This document shows, piece after piece, positions 1 through 5,105 of a stretch of 5,105 nucleotides of DNA. Both the position numbers and the translations under genes were made by a program. A model generated the notes under the pieces. That model saw only the letters and a program-made list of their open reading frames with translations, ran no database searches and was not told the DNA's origin. Source of the DNA: Gammaproteobacteria bacterium. Its GTDB lineage: Bacteria > Pseudomonadota > Gammaproteobacteria > Steroidobacterales > JABDKV01. The stretch lies in contig JAOTXR010000189.1 of NCBI GenBank assembly GCA_029862285.1, positions 1 through 5,105 on the forward strand, given 5' to 3'. Positions within the stretch are counted from its first letter, which is position 1, and every line of letters starts with the position of its first letter.

Positions 1-247
1 TTACGGCCGCATTGCGCTTGAGCTCTTCTTCCTTGCTTCTCAGGCTCTCTTCCTGTGACTGTATGCCTCGTTGACGCGGTGCGAATTCGTCCTGCAGCGC
101 CTTCATTGCCGACTTTGCCTGTGGCGATTCGTCCAGCAGACGGGCGATGTTAACAACGCCGATATTCATGTCGGCACCCTGAGCCACTCCAGCGCTGGCG
201 CAGAGCAGCGTTACTATCGCAACTATTGCTGTTATTGAATTACTCAT
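1..247 (-). CDS. skp: Skp/OmpH-family periplasmic chaperone, N-terminal 82 residues (C-terminus beyond left edge)
   Basis: This is the 5' part of the gene for the periplasmic chaperone that holds unfolded outer-membrane proteins on their way to the BAM complex. The frame opens at ATG 247-245 and stays open to base 1, giving 82 codons; family members are usually about 160-190 aa, so roughly half is missing. Residues 1-22 form a Sec signal peptide (hydrophobic core ITAIVAIVTLLCASAG, likely cut after A22 in GVA-QG). The mature part has the family start NIGVVNIARLLDESPQAK, followed by a charged, helix-prone stretch rich in E, K, Q and R (about residues 46-80), as expected for the Skp tentacle coiled coils. 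The start lies 10 bp after the bamA stop, the usual bamA-skp arrangement, so translation is probably coupled. An ATG four bases upstream (251-249) opens only a three-codon frame and is not the start. A TGAG about 9 nt upstream is a weak Shine-Dalgarno. Identification rests on the N-terminal pattern plus position. Confidence 0.9.
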   Translation of the reverse strand, partial: MSNSITAIVAIVTLLCASAGVAQGADMNIGVVNIARLLDESPQAKSAMKALQDEFAPRQRGIQSQEESLRSKEEELKRNAAV

Positions 248-257
248 ACATATTCGC

Positions 258-2693
258 TCAAAATGTTGAGCCGACAGAGAATTGAAAGCGTTCAACTTCA
301 TCTCCCGGCAATCTCGCCGATCCATCGAATTTCTTGATCGGCGTCGCGTAGCTAAAACGAAAAGTCCCCAGAGGCGCAAGCCACTGGGCAGCAACACCCA
401 CGGATTGTCTCAGGGAATTTGCGTCGAAACCATAGTCGACCGGCCTGGGGGAGCACGTAAACCCACGATTCAGAAGGCAATCCGTGAAGTGAATGTCGTT
501 TCCGCCCGTATAGAATACATTACCGACATCCCAGAACAAACTAAAACGGGTGCTACTGCGCAATTTTTCCGGGGTCGGCAACAGTAACTCCAACTGGCTC
601 ACCGTCTTTAGATTGCCGCCGTTAGGATTGCCCTGTGAATCCAGCGGCCCCAGCCGGCTGTTTTCAAAACCGCGTACCGTCTCGGGCCCGCCCGCAAAAA
701 ACAGTTTTGAAGGCGGTAGATCGGTCGAGCCACCCAGTGGCTCTCCGTAGGCGACATCCAGGTTCCAACCGATGGTCCATTGACCAAACGGGTTCCACAA
801 CTTTGTAAGATTGTAACGCGCGGTGTAGTACTCGACTTCACTGCCCGGAACAGTCGTACCGAGCGAAAAAGTATGCCGGGTCCCACGTGTCGGAAAAATC
901 ACCCGGTCACGCGAGTCCCATACCCAGCCGCCAAACAACTCGAAAGCCTTGAATTTGGTACCGCAAATATCATTGAAATTATCGCCGCAGACGGGCCCGA
1001 GGGCGCTCACCGTAAATGGGTTTCCGTTGTTGCGCACGAAAGCCTGATTCTGCTCTGAACTGAAAAGAGTTGTTATCTGCTGGCTGTCCAGATACGCACC
1101 TCCGATCTGAATCCGTGAAAACTCGGAAATTGGCCAGCTGTATTCGACTGAACCGATCAGTGACTCGATCGAGAAATCAGACGACTCGGTGGTAAAGGCC
1201 TGCAAGTCTGAATACGCCAGCGAGACGTTTCGGCCAACGCCGTGTGGCGTTCGATACCCGTCGTTGTGCGCAATACTGTAAACCGTCTGAAACCTGCCGG
1301 AACTGATATTGGCCGACACACGCTCGCCGGTTCCCAGAAAGTTACTGTGTGTAAAACTGCCATTCAGTAACAGGCCCTGGGAACCCGAAAAACCCAGTCC
1401 GCCGCCAAATTGTCCGGGCAGACCCTCTTCAATTTCGATCTCGACATCAACCTGATCAGGGCTTCCGGGCACCGGCACCGTCTCAAACGAGACTTCTTCT
1501 ATATAAGGCAATCGGCGAATTCGCTGCTCCGAACGCTCGAGCGCGACGTTGGAAAGCGCCGAGCCCTCGAGTTGACGCATTTCACGACGCAAGACCTCGT
1601 CCTCGATGTTCTCGGCCCCGTTAAAGTCTATCCGTCGCACATAAACCCGCTCGCCAGGATCAACGCGGAAATCAACCGAAACTGTCTGTGCTTCTACGTC
1701 AATATCCGGGATCGGCGTTATAGTCGCACGTGAAAAGCCATCCCGCGCCAGGCGAAAAGACATTAACTCCGTAGTTTGCGTCAACAGTTTCCGGGAAAAA
1801 ATCTGGCCGGGCTTCAACAATACTAGTCTCTTCAGCTCATTTTCCGGGACTACGGTGTCGCCACTCATTTCCACACCGGCGATCGTGTATCTTTCTCCCT
1901 CTTTGATATTTATTGTGACGTAAATATCTTTCTTGTCCGGCGTAATTGCGACCTGAGTGGAGTCGACGCTGAAGTTGGCAAATCCCCTGTCCATATAATA
2001 AGACGTCAACGATTCAAGATCGCCACCAAGAACTTCACGCGCATAGCGGTCGTTTTTTTTCCACAGTGCCTGAAAATTTGGCGTTTTCATCGCAAACTGC
2101 TTCAGCAGCTCTGTTTCCTCGAAGATATCGTTGCCTACGATATTGATCTGTCGGACTCTGGCGCGATCACCTTCTGTGATTTCTACTTTAATCCGTACCT
2201 GGTTGTTGTCGATTTCGGTCACTTCGGTTTCAATTCCGGCGCCGTATTTGCCGCGATTGAAATACTCCTGCGTGAGAACCTGTTCGACATTGTCCAGGAC
2301 CGACCGATCGAAGCTGCCGCCTCGTTTAAGACCGACATTGCCGAGGTTACTCTCGAGATCCTCAGTCTTAATGTCCTTATTACCTTCGATCGTAAAACTG
2401 GCAATAGACGGTCTCTCGGCGACCGCTATCACCAGCGTGTTGCCATCGCGACGAAATTCTATGTCATCGAAAAAACCGGTTCCGTATATGGCGCGAAAGG
2501 ACTCGGCGATACGCTGACGATCGAGACGGTCGCCAACGTTGACTGGCAGGTAGTTAAAGACCGTGCCCTCAGATATGCGGCCCAGGCCCTCAATGCGGAT
2601 ATCCTCGACGAGAAAATCGTCGCTGGCCGCGTAGCTATTTGCCATCATGCACAGAAGGCACGCGATCGTGGCAAATCTGTTAATCCCCAACAC
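258..2693 (-). CDS. bamA: BamA, outer-membrane protein assembly factor (Omp85 family)
   Basis: BamA is the core of the BAM complex, folding and inserting beta-barrel proteins into the outer membrane. The product is 811 aa, matching the usual ~800 aa. Residues 1-22 are a signal peptide (cut near SYA-AS). Five POTRA domains follow at about 27-94, 95-175, 178-266, 268-347 and 349-424, with recurring patterns such as IEGN, IVGN and FNGA. The 16-strand barrel spans about 427-811, with the loop-6 VRGF motif at 673-676 and a C-terminal beta-signal FQFSVGSTF ending in Phe. The start codon is GTG (2693-2691): the rseP stop TAA lies in the same frame two codons upstream, and the first ATGs (codons 16-17) would destroy the signal peptide. 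TTG at codon 2 is the only close alternative. GGGG at 2700-2703 (minus-strand reading) lies 6 nt upstream as a possible Shine-Dalgarno. Cysteines sit at 569/577 and 739/747 rather than in loop 6. It is co-transcribed with rseP and skp by inference from spacing. Confidence 0.97.
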   Translation of the reverse strand: MLGINRFATIACLLCMMANSYAASDDFLVEDIRIEGLGRISEGTVFNYLPVNVGDRLDRQRIAESFRAIYGTGFFDDIEFRRDGNTLVIAVAERPSIASFTIEGNKDIKTEDLESNLGNVGLKRGGSFDRSVLDNVEQVLTQEYFNRGKYGAGIETEVTEIDNNQVRIKVEITEGDRARVRQINIVGNDIFEETELLKQFAMKTPNFQALWKKNDRYAREVLGGDLESLTSYYMDRGFANFSVDSTQVAITPDKKDIYVTINIKEGERYTIAGVEMSGDTVVPENELKRLVLLKPGQIFSRKLLTQTTELMSFRLARDGFSRATITPIPDIDVEAQTVSVDFRVDPGERVYVRRIDFNGAENIEDEVLRREMRQLEGSALSNVALERSEQRIRRLPYIEEVSFETVPVPGSPDQVDVEIEIEEGLPGQFGGGLGFSGSQGLLLNGSFTHSNFLGTGERVSANISSGRFQTVYSIAHNDGYRTPHGVGRNVSLAYSDLQAFTTESSDFSIESLIGSVEYSWPISEFSRIQIGGAYLDSQQITTLFSSEQNQAFVRNNGNPFTVSALGPVCGDNFNDICGTKFKAFELFGGWVWDSRDRVIFPTRGTRHTFSLGTTVPGSEVEYYTARYNLTKLWNPFGQWTIGWNLDVAYGEPLGGSTDLPPSKLFFAGGPETVRGFENSRLGPLDSQGNPNGGNLKTVSQLELLLPTPEKLRSSTRFSLFWDVGNVFYTGGNDIHFTDCLLNRGFTCSPRPVDYGFDANSLRQSVGVAAQWLAPLGTFRFSYATPIKKFDGSARLPGDEVERFQFSVGSTF

Positions 2694-2705
2694 CCGTTAC
2701 CCCAT
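2688..2705 (-). promoter_or_regulatory. rseP stop / bamA GTG start junction with candidate Shine-Dalgarno
   Basis: Read on the minus strand, the junction is ATG GGG TAA CGG GTG TTG: the last two codons of rseP, its stop, one spacer codon, and the bamA GTG start followed by a TTG. GGGG within the last rseP codons lies 6 nt before GTG and 9 nt before TTG, so either could be served. The in-frame TAA rules out any longer bamA product. Such a tight junction suggests that bamA translation is largely fed by ribosomes finishing rseP. Confidence 0.6.
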
Positions 2706-4052
2706 CAGACGCAAAATATCGTTGTAAAAAGCCAGACTCATAAGCATCAGCAACAAGACCATGCCTACCTGTTGGCCACGCAGCTCGGTTTCCGGCGATA
2801 GCGGGCTGCCCTTCAGCGCTTCGGCAACCTGAAACACCATTTGGCCACCGTCCAGCATCGGCACCGGCAACAGGTTCAGTATACCGAGGCTTATCGACAC
2901 GATCGCCAGGAACCTGATGAAGAAACCCGGGCCCATTTGCGCCGTAGTACCGGCGTACTCGGCGATGGTAATGGGTCCACTAAGATTACGCGCCGAAAAA
3001 TCCCCGGTCAGCATGCGCCACAGCATACGTACCGTGAATATACTCATCTCTCCCGTATAAGCCACTGCTTTGCCCATTGCAGCTATTGGACCGTAACGAA
3101 CTTCAATTTCCCGGTCCTTGCTGAGATCTTGTGTGCCCGCACCAATGCGCCCGACGATTTGCCCATCATCACGCATTTCCCCGATCAGCAGAGGCACGTC
3201 CAGCTGCCGCCCGTCACGTCGCAACTGCACCAGGACCTCTTTACCGGGATTGGCCCGTACATATTCATACCAGGCGACCCAACTCTCGATCGGTTCGTTG
3301 TCGGCAGCCAGGATCAGATCGCCTGGCCTAAGCCCGGCACGTTCGGCCGCTTCACCCGGCACAATTTCACCGATCAATGGAGGTATCTCGCTGGGCCAGA
3401 CCCCAACGCCAATTCCCGAAAGCAGTTCGCCGGGCTCTGTCAGACGCCGCTTATCCTCACCGACATCGACCAGGCTGCTGCGCTCGATACCCGCTTTATC
3501 ACGAACTATGAAGTTAATCCGACCATCGTCGACAAGATCATCGATAATCGCGAGCGTCGCCTCTTGCCAGGACTGGATCGACCGATCGCCTACTGACAAT
3601 ATTTCGTCGCCGGCACGCAAGCCGGCAGAATGAGCATAGCTGTCAGCGATGACCTCACCGATAATCGGGCGTAACTGGGTGTCCCCGGCCATGAACGTGG
3701 TCCAGTAAATTACGATCGCGAACAAAAAGTTGAACAGCGGCCCGGCAGCCAGTACAGCAAGACGCGAGATTATCGATGCGTTATTGAAGGCGCGATGTTT
3801 TTCTTCGGGCGCAACCTGGCAATCACGCTCGTCAAGCATCTTGACGTAACCGCCCAGGGGCAGCGCAGAGATCACATACTCGGTCCCGTCGGCGCCCGGC
3901 TTACGCCACAGCGGCTTGCCAAAGCCGATCGAGAACCGCAGTACTTTGATTCCCAGACGCCTGGCCACCCAAAAATGACCAAACTCATGAACTGCGACCA
4001 GCACGCTAATCGCGAAAATGAACGCCAGTATCCAAGTTAAGATATTGCTCAT
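2697..4052 (-). CDS. rseP: RseP, site-2 zinc intramembrane protease (regulator of sigmaE)
   Basis: RseP is the inner-membrane site-2 protease that makes the second cut in the anti-sigma factor RseA, after DegS, releasing sigmaE during outer-membrane stress; it also clears leftover signal peptides. The 451-aa product matches the ~450 aa of the family. The zinc-binding HEFGH lies at residues 22-26 in the first membrane helix, and the third ligand region, NLLPVPMLDGG, at 393-403 (Asp401). Catalytic Glu23 is present. Other landmarks are SIGFGKPLWR (41-50), LPLGGYVKMLDER (64-76), a second membrane segment near 97-118, two tandem PDZ domains (about 125-205 and 222-292, with GLRAGDEI and GLRPGDLI), LSGPITIAEYAG (357-368), and final membrane segments near 378-398 and 428-446. 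The ATG at 4052 is the only sensible start: the frame upstream reaches TAG with no other start codon. A weak AGAGA lies 10 nt upstream. It ends 3 bp before bamA. No key residue is missing, so it should be active. Confidence 0.97.
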   Translation of the reverse strand: MSNILTWILAFIFAISVLVAVHEFGHFWVARRLGIKVLRFSIGFGKPLWRKPGADGTEYVISALPLGGYVKMLDERDCQVAPEEKHRAFNNASIISRLAVLAAGPLFNFLFAIVIYWTTFMAGDTQLRPIIGEVIADSYAHSAGLRAGDEILSVGDRSIQSWQEATLAIIDDLVDDGRINFIVRDKAGIERSSLVDVGEDKRRLTEPGELLSGIGVGVWPSEIPPLIGEIVPGEAAERAGLRPGDLILAADNEPIESWVAWYEYVRANPGKEVLVQLRRDGRQLDVPLLIGEMRDDGQIVGRIGAGTQDLSKDREIEVRYGPIAAMGKAVAYTGEMSIFTVRMLWRMLTGDFSARNLSGPITIAEYAGTTAQMGPGFFIRFLAIVSISLGILNLLPVPMLDGGQMVFQVAEALKGSPLSPETELRGQQVGMVLLLMLMSLAFYNDILRLMG

Positions 4053-4133
4053 GCTGGATGAATCTCTACCACGCGACCCTATGGGAAGACGACCACTCTA
4101 ACCGGTATATGGTTCCCTTTGAACGACCGAATG
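4053..4133 (-). other. 81-bp cdsA-rseP intergenic spacer
   Basis: This is the only intergenic gap above 10 bp in the window. It holds no ORF of note, no remnant of dxr that I can recognise, and no hairpin followed by a T-run that would act as a terminator. A short inverted match, AACC...GGTT around ATATACC, is too small to call a hairpin. It contains the candidate promoter described separately and a weak AGAGA near the rseP start. Confidence 0.7.
4087..4116 (-). promoter_or_regulatory. Candidate sigmaE-like promoter ahead of rseP (weak)
   Basis: On the minus strand GGGAACCA resembles the sigmaE -35 element (consensus GGAACTT). About 17 bases later TCGTCT resembles only the first two bases of the -10 (TCNNA type). 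Transcription from here would give a leader of roughly 30 nt before the rseP ATG. sigmaE promoters feeding rseP, bamA and skp are known in enterobacteria, so the location makes sense, but the -10 is poor and a chance match is quite possible. Confidence 0.25.
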
Positions 4134-4937
4134 TCACGCCATGGACCGGGCCCAGCCCAGCCCGATCACGAAAAGCGGCGCCCCTGCGGACATACTGTCA
4201 ATCCGATCCAGGACGCCGCCATGTCCGGGGAAAAGGCTTCCGCTATCTTTCAGGTGCGCATGACGCTTGAACATGCTGATGGTGAGATCGCCAATCACCG
4301 AAGCCAATGCAACAGCCAGGCATAGAGAAATCATGAAAATCGGCGACCAGCCGAACCAGTAAGCGCCGGCTACTGCTATCAACAACACAAATACCAATCC
4401 GCCTAATGCACCTTCCCAGGTTTTGCCCGGACTAACTTTCGGCGCGAGCCGGGTGCGACCAAACGCTTTGCCACTAAAGTAGGCACCTGTATCCGCCGCG
4501 GCTATCACGAAGAAGAAAAAAGTGAGCCATTGTGGCCCCAGCTGCATGTGTAGCCTTGCCAGGGCCAGCCAGCCCGGCACCAGCACGAAAAGACCACCGA
4601 ACAACACCAGCAATACCGGAACCGGTGTGGGAAAGCGCAAAACCCATGCAAATGCGAATAACCACCACACCATCGCCACCCACAAAACGGGCATCACCGC
4701 AGTACCGCCGCCAAACCAGGCAATCAACATCCCGATCCCAATCAAAGCAACATAGGCCACCCGAAGCGGCTTGTTCATTTTGGGAAAGAAACCGCCCCAC
4801 TCCCACGCACCAGCCAGGACCATGAAAGACAACAGCAACACACCATAGATGCGCGGGGTGAAAAAAATTATCGCCGCCAGCGGGACAATCACCAGCATGG
4901 CAGTAGCAAAGCGCTGCCGAAGTCCGTTAACCGGCAC
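4134..4937 (-). CDS. cdsA: CdsA, phosphatidate cytidylyltransferase (CDP-diglyceride synthase)
   Basis: CdsA is an integral inner-membrane enzyme converting phosphatidate and CTP to CDP-diacylglycerol, the precursor of phosphatidylethanolamine, phosphatidylglycerol and cardiolipin. With the GTG start at 4937-4935 the product is 267 aa, in the family range. About nine hydrophobic segments are visible (roughly residues 10-30, 31-48, 59-78, 82-100, 105-127, 136-156, 178-197, 199-217 and 253-265). The C-terminal half holds [14 protein letters not shown] (from 148), SPGKTWEG, and the family signature at 221-247, with [14 protein letters not shown] followed by [11 protein letters not shown], including the metal- and substrate-binding acidic residues. 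The open frame extends to an ATG at 5015, but those 26 extra residues lie over the uppS 3' end and look unlike any CdsA. Homologs begin shortly before the first helix (here [10 protein letters not shown]), which fits GTG 4937, with GAG 7 nt upstream. That start overlaps the uppS stop by 11 bases, implying translational coupling. ATG 4898 is a less likely alternative because it loses the basic residues. Confidence 0.94.
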   Translation of the reverse strand: MPVNGLRQRFATAMLVIVPLAAIIFFTPRIYGVLLLSFMVLAGAWEWGGFFPKMNKPLRVAYVALIGIGMLIAWFGGGTAVMPVLWVAMVWWLFAFAWVLRFPTPVPVLLVLFGGLFVLVPGWLALARLHMQLGPQWLTFFFFVIAAADTGAYFSGKAFGRTRLAPKVSPGKTWEGALGGLVFVLLIAVAGAYWFGWSPIFMISLCLAVALASVIGDLTISMFKRHAHLKDSGSLFPGHGGVLDRIDSMSAGAPLFVIGLGWARSMA

Positions 4938-5105
4938 TAAGCTGCTCGGCGGTCCGGCCAAATCGTCTCTGGCGCCGTGTGAAATCGGCGACTGCACGAT
5001 CCAGCATCGCGGCATCGAAATCAGGCCATAGTGAATCCGAAAAATAGAATTCAGCGTACGCGAGGTTCCACAGCAGAAAGTTGCTGATCCTTTTCTCGCC
5101 TCCGG
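4927..5105 (-). CDS. uppS: Undecaprenyl diphosphate synthase, C-terminal 58 residues (N-terminus beyond right edge)
   Basis: This is the 3' end of the cis-prenyltransferase that condenses isopentenyl diphosphate onto farnesyl diphosphate to make C55 undecaprenyl diphosphate, the precursor of the lipid carrier for peptidoglycan and surface polysaccharides. The frame enters at the right edge and reads [12 protein letters not shown], then [16 protein letters not shown], ending RRFGR and TAEQLSAG before TAA at 4929-4927. [12 protein letters not shown] is the conserved C-terminal block of UppS, in which the Arg and Ser bind the isopentenyl diphosphate diphosphate group, and the following aromatic/acidic block with WPDF matches the gammaproteobacterial enzymes. 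Full-length enzymes are about 240-260 aa, so roughly three quarters lies outside the window. The last 11 bases overlap the cdsA GTG start. A competing reading frame across this region (the N-terminal extension of cdsA) is rejected because this frame carries the conserved motif. Confidence 0.95.
   Translation of the reverse strand, partial: GGEKRISNFLLWNLAYAEFYFSDSLWPDFDAAMLDRAVADFTRRQRRFGRTAEQLSAG

Noticed and set aside
282..2517. Several plus-strand and minus-strand ORFs of 60-130 codons within bamA
   Set aside because: All lie inside the well-supported bamA frame and show no family motifs or ribosome binding sites that I could credit.
2630..2693. Cysteines in the BamA leader (residues 12 and 15) as a lipoprotein lipobox
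   Set aside because: The residues before each Cys do not fit the L-[AS]-[GA]-C pattern, and the Cys lies too near the N-terminus. An ordinary signal-peptidase I site follows at residue 22, as expected for BamA.
2841..3633. Long plus-strand open frames (251 and 171 codons) opposite rseP
   Set aside because: They lie entirely antisense to a clear rseP gene, overlap each other in different frames, and their translations are Arg/Pro/Ser/His-rich with no recognisable domain, as expected for shadow frames in a moderately GC-rich gene.
4087..4130. AACC...GGTT inverted match in the cdsA-rseP spacer as a terminator
   Set aside because: The stem is only about 4 bp with no following T-run, so it would not act as an intrinsic terminator.
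4119..5031. Plus-strand ORFs and a 110-codon minus-strand ORF over cdsA
   Set aside because: They are out of frame with a gene that carries the full CdsA signature, and their compositions are of the shadow-frame kind.

Overview
The window is a compact, one-direction stretch of a proteobacterial envelope-biogenesis operon, read entirely from the minus strand. In transcription order (right to left) it carries the 3' end of uppS, then cdsA, rseP, bamA and the 5' part of skp/ompH. The proteins closely resemble the gammaproteobacterial versions in length and motif spacing. RseP is 451 aa with HEFGH at residues 22-26, BamA is 811 aa with five POTRA domains and a VRGF loop, and the UppS tail contains [13 protein letters not shown] therefore infer a gammaproteobacterium, probably not an enterobacterium, with moderate GC. 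I cannot name the genus.

Layout: uppS (partial, off the right edge) ends at 4927. It overlaps a GTG-started cdsA by 11 bases. An 81-bp spacer, the only real gap, separates cdsA from rseP and may hold a weak sigmaE-like promoter. rseP and bamA lie in the same reading frame, separated only by the rseP stop codon plus one codon, and bamA starts with GTG. bamA ends 10 bp before skp, which runs off the left edge after 82 codons. No RNA genes, insertion sequences, CRISPR arrays, terminators or conspicuous repeats were seen. The plus strand carries only shadow ORFs.

How the genes fit together: UppS makes undecaprenyl diphosphate, the precursor of the lipid carrier for peptidoglycan and O-antigen. 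CdsA makes CDP-diacylglycerol for phospholipids. RseP is the intramembrane protease that releases sigmaE when outer-membrane proteins misfold. BamA inserts outer-membrane beta-barrels, and Skp chaperones them across the periplasm. The operon thus joins lipid supply, barrel assembly and the stress pathway that senses assembly failure.

This is core genome, and I found no sign of a previously undescribed system. The points worth a second look are modest: dxr is absent from the cdsA-rseP junction, BamA has relocated cysteine pairs in predicted loops L4 and L7, two genes have non-ATG starts, and the cdsA-rseP spacer may hold a promoter.
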